DNA of 64,000 nt, taken from positions 5,524,198-5,588,197 of the forward strand of contig NC_089739.1 in assembly GCF_035083965.1 (NCBI RefSeq). Reading direction: 5' to 3'. Below are positions 34,201 through 44,694 of the stretch, piece after piece. This DNA comes from Branchiostoma lanceolatum (taxonomy: Eukaryota > Chordata > Leptocardii > Amphioxiformes > Branchiostomatidae). A program made the translations under genes and the position numbers. Below the pieces are notes generated by a model. That model did not search any database. It was not told the DNA's origin and was given only the letters and a program-made list of their open reading frames with translations. The first letter of the stretch is position 1. Each line of letters begins with the position of its first letter.

Positions 34201-36269
34201 TAAGTTTTAATAATGAATTCTATACGAACCTCACGTGTGTAGAATATTGATGGCGGCCTTCTAACCACGAAAGTCACATGCTAGATAGTCTCCACCTACA
34301 AAACAACAATCCCCTCCTCCAAGTTAATGTTGTGGATGAACATCTTTGCTTATCTAGGATGCGTCCTGAATAAGCACGTCCTGGATATCAGGGACCTGTA
34401 GTCTTGCTCTCGACGCGTTCTAGATATCCAGGATGTACTTCAGAGCTTCTTATGGATAAGAGCGCTAATTGTATGCAACATGCGTTAAGAAGGGGGAGCG
34501 GGATCCGATGTGTACTGCCTCCACTGCACAAAATGGTATCTTTAAGCACACCGTAAATAATGCGTAGATGCCGTAAAGATGCGACACCATCACGCTTACT
34601 TTAATATGTGCTGAAAGATCTAACTTAAAGATTCCATGCAGAGCTCTTTATCCCCACGCTCAAACCGTTAACCATTAACTCTCTCTCACTCTATTCTTCT
34701 ACCTTTCCCACAGGCTTCATCCCATCGGGTATCTACTTTGGGGCGATGGTTGACACCACCTGCACGCTATGGGGCTCTACCTGTGGTTCTCCCGGCGCAT
34801 GTCTTCTCTACGACCATGACCAGTTCCGACACCGATTTTTCGGGCTATCGCAAGGTATCGGGGCTGCACAGATAGTTGTGACGCTAATCGCTGCATGGGT
34901 GTTCAAGCGGCGCGAGAGGAGCGATCCTGCGAGCAAGATCGGTGGACTTACGACGAGAGACATGGCGACATCCATGGGGTCTCTCGCGGTATCAATGTCA
35001 TCTTTGAGGATGGTTGGTTTGACCCACGTCAGTGCCTCTCACAAAGCTTCGGACAGCAACGTAGGTACTCCAGAGGTTGGAAAACGCTCTGAACAACCCG
35101 TAGACAAGGTCAATCACACTGAAGTAGAAATTCCAGCAGCCAGTGCAGCGGAGGTAAAAATTCCCAAAATCACTGTCGACCCACCTGCCTATTCGGATGC
35201 TCTTAAAGCTGACGGACAGTCACCACACAACGCAACTCCCAGAGGTCTCGGACAGCAACATGGGTACCTGTCACTAAGCCCAACAGCCTATCAACAGATG
35301 TCAACAAATGTCTCCAAACAAGAAGAACCCGCAGAACCCAAGGGGTTCCAAAAAGACAAAAACCTTCAAGAGATCCCCACACGCAACGAAGAGCAATCGG
35401 CCAATGAAACAAGCGAGGAGGCGAAAGCTGTAGAAGAAATGCTACAGCTTGCAGATGACCAAGTCAACGCCATGCCAACAGTAGATGTCCGTGCTCAAGG
35501 TGACAAAGAAGTCCAGGTCGCCCCTGAAGTTTTGCCAGTTGTTGACCCGGGGGTTGGTGCAGTCGACACCGGAAACCCAGAAAATGCTGTCAAATCAACT
35601 AAAGATGTAGAAGCCGAAATCCATTCCGATCACGCCACCATTCTGGATGAGAAGCAACGCGATGAAGTGAATCCGGATGAGGTGGGAAAGTGTGCTAATG
35701 GTGAAGCCGAAGTTCATCCGGATCACGCCACCGTTTCGGATGAGAAGCAACGCGATGAGGTGAATCCGGATGATGTGGGAAAGTGTGCTGATGGTGAAGT
35801 CGAAGTTCATCCGGATCACACCACCGTTCCGGACGAAAAGCAACGTGATGAAGAGAATCCGGTGAATCCGGATGAGGTGGGAAAGTGTCCTGATGGTGAA
35901 TCCGTGGTCCATCCGGATCAACCCACCAGTCCGGATGAGAAACAACCTGCTGAAAAGAATCCGGTGAAGCCGGATGAGATGGATGGATGTGCTGATGGTG
36001 AAGCCGTGGTCCATCCGGATCAACCCACCATTCCGGATGAGAAGCAACCTAATGAAGAGAATCCGGTGAATCCGGATGAGATGGGTGGGTTTGTTGATGG
36101 TGAAGCCAAAATCCATTTGGATCAACCCACCATTCCGGATGAGAAGCATAGTGACAAGGCGAATCCGGTGAGTCCGAATCAGAAGGTTGAGTCTGTGGGC
36201 GCCGGAAGTGAGCAAACCACAAGTGCTATCATACATGAGGAGAATGACGACAAAATGCCTTTTGTCTAA
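25246..36269 (+). CDS. OATP/SLCO transporter, gene 2 of tandem cluster (1345 aa, PMPGGN loop and long repeat tail)
   Basis: OATP family, 12 TM, plasma membrane. Coding exons: 25246-25466, 25922-26041, 26651-26775, 27185-27303, 28152-28253, 29244-29337, 30430-30648, 30784-30924, 31361-31522, 32064-32262, 32614-32809, 33201-33919, 34135-34199, 34714-36269. They sum to 1346 codons with the stop. The exon-2 donor is weak (AAAAT|GTAGAT) but gives the phase seen in the paralogues. The cytoplasmic N-terminus is longer than in genes 1 and 3 and ends in EEDVRCGVLCCKP. Exon 7 has NNPLWVGAWWAGF, exon 11 the Kazal core CGIDGVTYFSGC. Exon 12 carries about two dozen PMPGGN units. The last exon fuses the two terminal exons of gene 1 (TM11-TM12) and continues into a ~450-aa acidic tail with six repeats. 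Family members are usually 650-750 aa, so this one is about twice normal size through the loop insert and the tail. Confidence 0.92.
26157..26190. repeat. (AAAC)n microsatellite in intron 2 of gene 2
   Basis: About eight CAAA/AAAC units, 115 bp after the exon-2 donor. Confidence 0.85.
27838..28090 (-). mobile_element. LINE 3' coding remnant (C-terminal tail of a non-LTR retrotransposon ORF2)
   Basis: The minus strand encodes GHCVRH, LILWEPTEGRRKRGRRRTTL, IDNLKRDAGL and DRTEWCRR, ending at a stop near 27860. The order GH-x-xRH ... WEP..G.R.RGR...T..D.LK.D.G ... L...M.DR..W is the familiar C-terminal tail of LINE ORF2 proteins. Only this end is present, as expected of a 5'-truncated insertion. 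It lies in intron 4 of gene 2, opposite to the gene. Confidence 0.75.
28715..28805. repeat. Dispersed ~85-bp repeat containing TCTCGCGAGA, intron 5 of gene 2
   Basis: Shares CATGATCCT, CTCTCGAGCGATCCC, TCTCGCGAGA (28772-28781) and TTTCAAAATGGG with 50685-50768 in gene 3 intron 10. TCTCGCGAGA is a known palindromic promoter motif in vertebrates (bound by BANP and reported for Kaiso). Here it is carried by a dispersed repeat. Confidence 0.6.
29365..29668 (-). mobile_element. tRNA-derived SINE-like element, intron 6 of gene 2
   Basis: A diverged copy of the element at 48320-48640. Shared blocks on the + strand: GGTAAAGGTAAA, CCATAGCCTTTTTGAGGC, GCAGTGGGTTGTAATCC, AAGGCGG, TTTTACCTCC, AAGTCAGGTA, AAGGGCACA, GTTCTGGGC, CCAACACGATG. 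The tRNA-like head is at the right end on the minus strand but is more decayed than in the gene 3 copy. Confidence 0.65.
29870..29985 (+). mobile_element. Dispersed repeat copy (family of 12225-12345)
   Basis: CTGACGAAAGACAGTGGATA, CTGTCTGAAACGTCTGACTG, ATCTTATCCAGTTGTTTGAG define the family. Non-coding, in intron 6 of gene 2. Confidence 0.55.
30070..30356. mobile_element. MITE-like element with ~35-bp imperfect terminal inverted repeats, intron 6 of gene 2
   Basis: Left end AATTGCCTCACCGGAATTTT, CGACCGAATCAATCGG is matched in inverse by the right end CCAACTGGTTCGGTCGAAAA, TTCCGGGTAATCAATT. The interior carries GGGTCAAAGTCTGCCGGAAG and a C13 run. The element is related to 15490-15665. Confidence 0.6.
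31062..31245. mobile_element. Dispersed ~180-bp repeat, intron 8 of gene 2 (shared with 59520-59735)
   Basis: GGATGTTTGTG, GTCAGTAGAGTGGCA, GAAGTGAGTG, GGGAAGATGGYGTCACC, GTCGTTTATCAGAC and AGGTCATGGGGT occur in the same order in gene 4 intron 2. Non-coding. Confidence 0.65.
32614..32809 (+). CDS. Kazal-type loop exon of gene 2 (exon 11)
   Basis: Same length (196 bp) and phase as gene 1 exon 11. Cysteines SPCNSDCSC, PVCGIDG, SGCHAGC match position for position; exon 12 adds SSCSC and VPCPQSC for a total of ten. The exon's last ~20 bases and its donor are duplicated 144 bp downstream. Confidence 0.9.
32786..33075 (+). repeat. 144-bp tandem duplication spanning the 5' splice site of gene 2 exon 11
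   Basis: Copy 1 from about 32786 includes the exon end (CACCCGATGGGTATCCGTCT, ATCT) and donor GTGAGC. Copy 2 from about 32930 repeats it as CACCCGATTGGCATCCGTCT, ATCT with GTGACC. The following ~110 intronic bases (CACCATCTTCCTTGATAT, CCGTAACAAACGT, AGGACGCACA) are also repeated. The pseudo-exon end in copy 2 has a weaker donor and no acceptor. Confidence 0.9.
33297..33702 (+). repeat. In-frame coding minisatellite in gene 2 exon 12 (18-bp unit, PMPGGN)
   Basis: About two dozen copies of CCAGGTGGCAACCCRATG encode the hexapeptide PMPGGN with occasional S, V, I or T changes. Copies are nearly identical at the DNA level, so array length is likely to vary between individuals. The block is extracellular, between cysteines 8 and 9 of the Kazal-type loop, preceded by KSKR. 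Pro after Asn rules out N-glycosylation in the repeat. Antisense and +1 ORFs of 145-193 aa here are shadows. Confidence 0.93.
34714..36269 (+). CDS. Last coding exon of gene 2: TM11-TM12 and repeat-rich cytoplasmic tail
   Basis: Starts with FIPSGIYFGAMVDTTC, equivalent to exon 14 of gene 1, and runs without intron through the last TM (aa ~870-890, then KRRERSDP). The conserved SMGSL-x4-SSL patch follows. The tail (aa ~893-1345) is strongly acidic and low-complexity. From about 35608 to 36200 it contains six repeats of 31-34 aa with the core HPDxxTxPDEKQ...NPDExGxCxDGE. Four repeats keep the Cys; the fifth has Phe. The C-terminus is DDKMPFV. No known domain recognised. Confidence 0.88.
35608..36200 (+). 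repeat. Six-copy coding repeat (93-102 bp) in the gene 2 tail
   Basis: Units begin E(A/V)(E/V)(I/V)H(P/S)D and end NPDE(V/M)G(K/G)C(A/P)DG. Units 3-5 have an extra NPV/NPVKP triplet, so they differ in length by whole codons. DNA similarity is high (GAAGTTCATCCGGATCA, TCCGGATGAGAAGCAACGYG), pointing to recent expansion. Confidence 0.9.
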
Positions 36270-36274
36270 AAGTA

Positions 36275-36280
36275 AATAAA
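36275..36280 (+). terminator. Candidate polyadenylation signal of gene 2
   Basis: AATAAA starts only 6 nt after the TAA stop; the next is at about 36618. The first would give a very short 3' UTR, so the second may be the one used. Confidence 0.3.
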
Positions 36281-36355
36281 AGAGGTGCTGCAGTGGATAG
36301 AAATATGTTATGCGACGTGATGGTACAAAATATCAATAACAACCGTAATGGTATA

Positions 36356-36356
<1 letters not shown>

Positions 36357-36434
<78 letters not shown>
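36357..36434. repeat. (TA)n microsatellite, about 38 units
   Basis: Uninterrupted AT dinucleotides in the 3' flank of gene 2, bracketed by direct repeats CGTAATGGTATAGCATATA (about 36345) and CGTAATGGTATAACATATA (about 36441). Antisense poly(Tyr-Ile) ORF is an artefact. Confidence 0.95.
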
Positions 36435-36436
<2 letters not shown>

Positions 36437-39074
36437 TAGACGTAATGGTATAACATATAGTCAACAATATACATATTATCATTATTTCAAATTCTTGATC
36501 AATGGTAAAGTTATAAAATCAGTTGACCATGATTATCTACGAAGCGATTGTTGTATGGAATCATTTATGCAACACAAGTTTTCAGTGTTCACCGGACTAC
36601 TTAATCATGAGCATTTTAAATAAAATTTATTAGTTAATTTCATTATTCTTGTATACAATAGTTCTTCCTGATTTGCTTGAAATTAGCCTCGACTTAGCAA
36701 TTAAGTTACAAAGTTATTATCGTAAAAAGGTCTATACTGTCAATTGGACTTTATAATCATAGCTTAGTGTTTTTAAAGGATTTTCTAGTAACTATTAATA
36801 GTGATTCATATTTTGTGTCTAGGATATTCGTTAATATGCATATGCCTCATACAAAACGAAGATGACTAAATTGTGCATGCTATACATTGTATGCTGTTGG
36901 TACATGCTATTTAATCCCTTTTAACCATTATCATTGGTACGCATTATGTTTCATTATATACAAGAAATGTCGGTTCATATATCGTGACTGTCACATTTGG
37001 TTATACACACTGCGACTAAATTGAATAATTAAACCTAACTGAACAATTGAAAGATAACTGTCTATTCTAGCTTCGACCTAGGTTTTTCACACTTGCTTAA
37101 AACAGATAATGTAGTTTTCATGAATATGTTATCATAGTTTTCATTGAAATATTATCATTATTGCCAGTCAACTTAATGTATGCCGTAACAATATTTAGGT
37201 ATCGCTAATGATCCCATATCAAATTCTAATAGAATGTATGCCGAGTTTACTTTCTTTGAATTCTAATAGTTTCAAGATAAGTTTATAGAATCTATATCAG
37301 TTGAATTTCAGATTCTTGTTCATGAATGATAATAGTTTAAGCAAGGTTTATGGCATCTATACCAGATTCTGCGTAAGAAACTAATCCTGTCCTGATCAAA
37401 TTAAAGTTTATTTAAAACCAATTTAGCTCTAAATGTCACTGACTGGCTGTTGTCATTTCTCTTTAATCTCCCTTGAAATATTCACCCGGCTTGGAGCTAA
37501 ACATAACATAAACATAAGTATGCCATTAATGCAGAATTAAGGAAAACAATGTGAGTAAACTGGTGGCCTAAAACTTGCGTATCAACATACCCTCTACCCC
37601 TTCTGATTATTATCTAGACGTATGACCTTGCCTTGACGCCTAAATCCGCTAGTCGCCGTTTACATTGCATATGACAAGACTGAAGTAAGGCAGAATCTGG
37701 GATGACACACGGATGACACGACACTTAGAGGTCAAAAGTGCATGGCCTCTGAACAGCCGTCATTGATGTAGCCGCCCCATGATGGACACTTGTCCCATCC
37801 GAAATTTCTCTAATTCCCATATCACACAAAAAAACTTAAGTTGATGGCGTTGATTTTCATTTACCTTTTCATAGTGGGGCTTTTTTCATCAAAGACGTAC
37901 AATCATGCGTATAACCAGGCGTATGATAAGGCACGCACAAACAAATCTGCTTCAAACTTCTTTCCCTAAAGCGACACAAAACCGGCTGTATACACATGGT
38001 ACGAGTAGAGCCAATAAGGAAACTCACATTCACCCTCCTCCCCCCCCCCCCAAAGAAGGAGACAAAATATGTCGCGTCGAAACACAACTCTTCAAGGACA
38101 CTAGTATAAGGTTGTAGAGTTCAGCCTCTAAGTGCCTTCTTAGCCAACATCTGATATATGCGTGCCTGACTCTCTCCAGCATGTACACACGGCACAGTTC
38201 AAAAGGCCGTTCTGCTAGAGTTAGAAGCGTTTGGCTGGAAGGCATGCAGGACAGGTAACCATTGTACAGTACACGTGCGCATCTGTACATCCACAGACTA
38301 TGTGATATAACCATGAGGTCAAACATAGATCAACAACCGTATGGTCTACACGGCTCGTATATATCCTTTTGACTTATCCTGTTTCAAACTCTGCAACTAA
38401 AACGCCCCCTGCAGTTAGATAGCCCAAAGTTACGGCACATCTTTCCGACCACAAAAGCTATACACCAATCAAAGATCCTGATCATAGCTTGTTCAGAACA
38501 CAAGATACCAAAACCGCAAGTTCCACTGCAGTATCATAGAAAGCCGCTAGGGGGACCCAAAATCTAGCCGTTTCTGCCTTTTAGCCCCCACCAACATAAC
38601 AAATATAATCAAGATCCATTCACAACCTCTCGAGTTGTATTATCCTTAGACAGACAGACAGACAGACAACAGACAGATAAACGCACAGACAACAGGCAGA
38701 TAGACGACTTTCTAAGACTGGCATGCAGCCTCGCAGACCATCTTCCGACCTGTATGGATATCTTTTGACCTTATAAACGTTTAGTCATACAAGTCTGTAC
38801 CATCTTTACGCAACGTGAACTGTCCGTCCTTGAACCTTGCGCGTACACCCTTAAAATAAAAGTGACCGTAAGGGCAGTGACACTTGATTGCAAGGTTATC
38901 CTGCAAATCACGCTCTTCTTTCAGCAAGCTACATGATTCGAGTATAACAGGAACCACCTGTCACAAGAATTATGTAAAGGTAAAGACACTTAAGCGTATT
39001 CAGCGATAATGCTAGACGTCAATATTTTCTAAGCTTAGAATGTGCATATCGTCAGTGAAACGCCTATTCATAAA

Positions 39075-39084
39075 TCATCATCAC

Positions 39085-39176
<92 letters not shown>

Positions 39177-39185
39177 CCATCACCA
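39075..39185. repeat. (CAT)n microsatellite, about 35 units
   Basis: Near-perfect trinucleotide run with a few CAC interruptions at both ends. The poly-Ser frame is an artefact. A similar run lies at 61628-61707 in gene 4. Confidence 0.95.
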
Positions 39186-40689
39186 CATCAATTTGTAGAC
39201 ATATACAGAGATTTCATCAGCCTGGCAAAACCTGTGAGGTTAAAACAGTTTAAGAGAGGATCAATGTCCGTACGGACAACCAAGCAATTCACGCATCATT
39301 CCACCAGGTTAACCATTGGTTGTGCCACGCTCGAGGGTAAAGTGATAATAGTGCCAGGTGCCAACACGAGATGACACTGCACATTTCTGTGATAAACAAA
39401 GAACTCCAGTGTTGTTCTGTAACACCGTCGTGTGAGGCAGGACGTGAGTTACACAACTATTCGCAGTAGTGTCAGAGAGAGGTCATAAAGAGCCTCCTTC
39501 ACAGACTTCTTGGAGGGCCTTTGGGGCGGGGGCCGATTCGCGGTTTTCAACATGGGCTTAGGTTTCCTATGCCGGGGGAGTCAGTTTCGCCGGGCCCAGC
39601 ATTAGAGAACCTCAGCCCACGTTGGAAATCGAGAACCAGCGATCCCCCCCCCCCCAAAAAAAAAAAATATAAACGCGGGCAGTCTGCAAAGGAGGCTAGG
39701 TCACACTGCCCGAAAGTCCGTGCGGTCAAGTAGTACTTTTGTGGGCCATTTAAGCTACCTTTTAAATTTGTTTTCTTCCACATTAATTACAAAACAATTG
39801 ATAGATTTTTCATTTCTGTACTGTAGCTTTGCTATCAATTTATACGTGAGTGATTGTATTTAAAACAATAATAATGATAACAAATTCTTACACAAAGGCT
39901 GGCTGATTGCAAGTAATTCGGAAAAGATGAACACTGTAAAAGCAATGTAAAACAACTACACGTATATAACATATACCGAAAGTCGAAATGTTTACTCTAA
40001 ACTCTAACTCATTTTGTCTCCAAATGTGTAAAAATTAGGATGGAATTAAATGGCCTCTTCATTTTGAGTGCTCTTTTCTTTCGCGATCGTAGACGGGGCA
40101 GTTTGAGATAACATGTGTTTCGTCTTCCACCATATCTGACGTACTTTCGTGCACAAGCGCGAGGTATCGTCTTATACCGCCCTTTATCTATCTTAAATGG
40201 CGGGCGCTAATTCTAATTGTGCTAACAAAAGAGCTTTATTGACACGGTAGATTGCGTTTGTGTGGTGCATGACAGTAGAGAAGATAACAATTTGAGACTT
40301 TGTCTGCAATCTTCCTACAAGCAAGGATCAAACTTCAAGGACCAAATTTAATAAAGTCTGTAGCCTAATATCTTCTTTTCAAATTATATCTGATCTGATT
40401 TTTACTAAAAATCGATTCATATTTCTACGCTCACATTTTTCTGCAAAAATTATGATGCCAGTAATACAAAAGAAGCATGAAAAAAAGTGCAGACAATTTT
40501 GGTAAATGAGCTTAAGTTGGTTAAAAAGTTGAACCTTGCATTAATGATACATATGATATGTTAGTCTGTTAGAATGTAATATACTATATTGTGCTGTGTC
40601 ATGATAGTTTATGGGCATTTCAAATCACCTTCCCTAGACCAGACGGTTCGAGCCAGTGAGAAACCATTCAACCGGAATATTCAAAATGT

Positions 40690-40760
40690 TTGTGACGTCA
40701 TAAGATATGCTAATCAGCCGGACGAGCAGGTTGAACTTTGGGGTTCAGTTAGCATTTCGC
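40690..40760 (+). promoter_or_regulatory. Cluster of regulatory-type motifs (CRE, octamer-like, nuclear-receptor-like)
   Basis: TGACGTCA (40693-40700, full CRE), ATGCTAAT (about 40707) and TGAACTTTGGGGTTCA (40732-40747, two opposed TGAAC/GTTCA half-sites) lie within 60 bp. A splice-donor-like CCG|GTGAGC is at about 40809. It could be an upstream promoter/5' UTR exon of gene 3, 5.3 kb away, or chance. A LINE fragment follows immediately. Confidence 0.15.
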
Positions 40761-40899
40761 GAGACTCGTCTGTCGGAAAACCACGCAAGGCGGACACATC
40801 AAGGTACCGGTGAGCAGTTGTCTTCTTTCTTCTCGTCAACGCACACTCTTATCTTGTCTCACACACCTTTTCTACCCTCTCCGAAGGAGTAGCACGTTT

Positions 40900-40990
40900 T
40901 CAAGGGCTTCGAGACAAATTTTGTGCATACGTTGATTTAAAAAAAGCGTTTGACTCCGCAGTTGTTATGTCGAATTTTTGGCTTCGTTGA
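40900..40990 (+). mobile_element. LINE reverse-transcriptase fragment (motif A)
   Basis: GACAAATTTTGTGCATACGT, then TGATTTAAAAAAAGCGTTTG reads DKFCAYVDLKKAFDSAVV, the motif A block of non-LTR reverse transcriptases with the first catalytic Asp (YVDxxKAFD). The frame closes soon after and no motif C is found, so this is a decayed piece. Confidence 0.6.
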
Positions 40991-41711
40991 GCGTGTTGAC
41001 AGAGAGTGCAGCCAGGTAATACTAAACTTTGAACTCACAGAATGTCTCATCTTGTACTTAAGTCTGCCACAGTCAACCTTAGTGACCTATATATGTATTA
41101 GTGCTTCACAATTAAGTCTAGTTCTACTCTATGTGTGGGTTCGTTCTTATATGTTGTAACTGGGATGCTTATTTGTGGGACTCTCGATTCGGAGCTGTGT
41201 TTTAATACTCGAAAGTAGATCTTTTCGAAAACCTTGAAGCGAAAACATTTTTGTTGAAGAACGCTAGTTAGCGATTTTTTTCAATCGAGATTTGGAAGCT
41301 CTTTCTTCGTCTGACAATGTTTGTGTTTTTGTGTAGTGATGTGACATTAATGGATTCTCGTGACTATGCCTTCTTAACTCCCAATGGATTAAAATGCTGT
41401 TAAACATGTATTAACTGTTGAAATACGAATTGTACATACTACTAGTATCATTTTCTTTAGTATAGGAAACAGTTCACGTATGTCTGCATAGTACTAGTAA
41501 ACACCTAAGTTGTTTTCGTGACACTCTTGGCCTATTTCAAATGACCTTGGGTGGGGCTGCATCCTTTGTTGACTTAACAGACGTTGGTTGGTGGTGTAAA
41601 TGATTAGATCAACTTTTCTAATTTAGCAGCTGCCTTAAATGACAGTAGAAGCGGCTTTTGCTAATCCCCGTGTCACCGTCTTTCCTTAGTTTCGTTATCC
41701 TATTTAAACGA

Positions 41712-41825
41712 TCCATATAATGTCAAGCGGATTGTGTTCACGATTCATTCTTGTTGTCTACAAAGACCCGCCCCCTTGATCGTCGTATCTGATAGATTCA
41801 GATTGTGACCTGTGGCTTTCCTTAC
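41712..41825. mobile_element. Dispersed repeat (shared with 44370-44460)
   Basis: GATTGTGTTCACG, TTGTTGTCTACAAAGACCCG, CCCCCTTGATCG and TCTGATAGATTC correspond to GATTATGTTCACG, TTGTTGTGGTCTACATGTAT, AAAGGCCCCGCCCCCTTAAA and TCCGATAGATTC in the second copy. Non-coding. Confidence 0.5.
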
Positions 41826-42264
41826 CCTTGTGTTATTCTACATTATTAACGCTATGATAATACTGTTTGCTAGTGACCAACCATTCGACAGGTTGCTCAA
41901 CAAATTTCGTTTATAATTTCACAGATAAAGAACGGTCTTTTTTCACTTACAAGTCATACTTTTACATTTTGCGTCATATTCCAATCATGAAATCAAGGGT
42001 GACACAATTCCAATTCTGGTAGCTGTATGGTCCCTCAGCAATCGCCGTCTGGTGAAAAAGACAACTTACATGGTCTCTGACTAGTCTCTAGACTGCTTGC
42101 TATAAGGATAGTTTGCCAGGGGAGTTTTGCCACCATAGGGTTTCATTTGCCCGTGTAGTTATGTTACCCTTACCACTGGCTCTTTCTCCTGGCCCATTAT
42201 TTCCAAGTGTATATTTAACAGTGACGAAAGAACCGAATCATTTAAACAAGTTATCACGAAATAT

Positions 42265-42545
42265 CCCTACTTTTGCACATTCACGGATGAACAAAAAGCT
42301 ACCTTTCTCTTGAAATCACAGAACCCACAAATACTAGAAAAAGTGGGACTTTTCGTCTTCCACTGCTTCCAAAAAAGAAGTCAAACCCAGCTAATTTAGA
42401 TATAGCCAACAAATGTATATAGTACCAGTAACCTATTGTTACAGTAAAGTCAGACACAGTTTACTGACGCATGTATGTTTTTCCTATGTTTTTATCATGT
42501 ATTTGCAATTAGCCCACGGGCATGAACTTGCAATAAACTTCTCTT
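42265..42545 (+). mobile_element. Retroelement 3' end remnant (family of 16200-16465)
   Basis: CACATTCACGGATGAACAAA, AACCCACAAATACTAGAAAA, AAGAAGTCAAACCC, ATAGCCAACAAATG and GGGCATGAACTTGCAATAAA align in order with the copy in gene 1 intron 8. Confidence 0.55.
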
Positions 42546-43017
42546 AATTATTCACCTTATTTCTGCCGAATTCTAGCCGTAGCCGCATATACATACTTAA
42601 GAATAATAAATAATAATACTTTAAAAAAGTTGTACCAAAGAGTACTTGTATTCCATTCTAGTCCAGCCATCTAATGAGTCCGTCATCTAATTGGTATTCT
42701 CACTCAAACAAGGAATGTTTTGATATACAGGTACAGACACAGTAAGATATATATTTTTTCGTGTTTCCCTCATGAAATGACGATAAGATTAGGAGAATTT
42801 ACAATCTGTTTTTGATTATAATGTCTCAATGGGGGGAGGCATCTTTAGCACCTTATCTTATTTAAAGGGTGTCAATAGGACAAATAACATGGCTAAACAC
42901 GTGTTATGCCTGGGGTTATTGTATGTTCTATTTCACAGCTGAACTGAAATACTGATTGTAACAATACTTAAAAAAATTCTTAGAATGTTGTCTCAAATCT
43001 TTGTCAAGTATCCAGAA

Positions 43018-43045
43018 GAAGAAGAAGAAGAAGAAGAAGAAGAAA
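43018..43045. repeat. (GAA)n microsatellite
   Basis: About nine GAA units in the gene 2 / gene 3 spacer. Confidence 0.9.
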
Positions 43046-43989
43046 TAGCAATAGAGTATAACGTATCTTAAGTGTCCAATCTTGCAGGAGACGGTCACAG
43101 TAGACAGGTGGTCACTATAGACAGGATTTTTTGTATGCAGAGGTGGTCACTAGTACATGCCTGACTGTATTACACACACAGTTCGTTAGTTGGTCTTATG
43201 GGAAGCCTACGTTTACTTACGACGTGTTCACATTTGTTGTGGACCGTCGTACGATTTTGACGCAATAGAATTTCCAAGCCAGCTGTGGCAGAACCAACCG
43301 CCGGCAAGCATGTTAGGCAACCTTTTCCATTAAAAGCCAAAGCAGATTTTTACGACGCATTTATAAAGATATCCTCATTTGCCAAAGATTGTAGCCCTAT
43401 CCTCACGTGTGTGCTACACAATATCTGCTCTCTTCATGGCATCAAGTGATAATAGGAGAGGAATGTCACTATATTTGTACGTAGATCGTACAATGTTTGT
43501 GACTGGGCACTAGTACTTACACAATGGTATCATGTGAAACTATCCAATCATGGTCTGTCATTCTTAGATTTGTAGGAATGCCCTTTGGCAGTGTATGCTA
43601 ATTACTACCTGGAAAATGTCTATGGTGATAAGATCTATTTATAATCATAGGGGAACAATGAGTGACATATCGCCTGGAGAAACAGTGTTCCAGGTCAGTT
43701 AACACGCGTGGGAAAGAACGTTTCCTCCTTGTGTAACATCTTTAAAGGTCCTTTCATAACTCTTACATAACTCTAATACTTTTCCTTACGTAACACTTTT
43801 TATATAAGATAATTTATTAGAGTTTCATAAGCATAACTTTATCTATTTGTTTGTTGTTTATTTATTTACACAAAATATGAACAGTTAAGCTCAGTCTTTG
43901 AGTGGCCTCCAAAGTAGATCAGTTTTTATTTTGGTGACACTATTACCCACGTCATAGTTGTTCGTACAGAATCTATTAGCTAGCTCTGT

Positions 43990-44350
43990 ACCCTTTCCCG
44001 TTTATATGTGGCTTATGTCTGTCTTATACCTGTCTTATACATGTCTTATATCTCTGTCTTATACCTGTTTTATCTCTGTCTTATATCTTTGTCTTATCTT
44101 TGTCTTATATCTCTGTCTTATCTCTGTCTTATATGCATGTCTTATATATATATCTATGTCTTATATCTATGTCTTATCTATGTCTTATATCTATGTCTTA
44201 TCTCTGTCTTATATCTATGTCTTATATCTGTCTTATATCTCTGTCTTATCTCTGTCTTATATGCATGTCTTATCTCTGTCTTATATCTATGCCTTATATC
44301 TGTCTTACATGCATGTCTTATCTTTGTTTATCTGTCTCATCTCTGTGTCT
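43990..44350. repeat. Short tandem array of CTTATATCTCTGT-type units
   Basis: Units of 11-16 bp (GTCTTATATCT, GTCTTATCTCT, GTCTTATATGCAT) repeat about 27 times. All three forward frames are open and encode SYLCLI-type sequence, a composition artefact. Confidence 0.9.
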
Positions 44351-44694
44351 TAATCCTAATTACTAAAGTCAAACAGATTATGTTCACGCCTTTTGTTGTG
44401 GTCTACATGTATAAAGGCCCCGCCCCCTTAAACATATCCGATAGATTCGAATGATGATGATCCACTGTATTTTGCAGCTCAGGTAAATTTAAAAACAACT
44501 GGCTGCATTCAGTCTTTCTTCATTTCTTTCCACTGTGTCTTTTTTCCTGCAAGCTGCCGTAGTTCTCTGAGTTTCTTTGCAGATTTTAGATTCGAATTGT
44601 TGACGTAAATTGTTCCTGCCAAAAAAATCTGACGCCAAGCCCTCTTTCTTTAAACTCAATAGATACGTCGATGAAGGTTAGACATCAGATATAC

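Noticed and set aside
35595-36236. 213-aa antisense ORF opposite the gene 2 tail
   Set aside because: Shadow of the six-copy repeat; the sense frame joins TM12 and is the real one.
36249-36269. C-terminal MPFV of gene 2 as a PDZ ligand
   Set aside because: Pro at position -2 does not fit class I or II PDZ motifs, in contrast to DSQI of gene 3.
39042-39374. Poly-Ser ORF, and the similar one at 61591-62016 with antisense poly-Asp
   Set aside because: Translations of (CAT)n. The part of the second ORF after 61836 is a true exon of gene 4, but the poly-Ser is not.
43958-44454. Cys/Leu/Tyr-rich ORFs (131 and 148 aa)
   Set aside because: Low-complexity CTTATATCTCTGT array open in three frames; no family resemblance.
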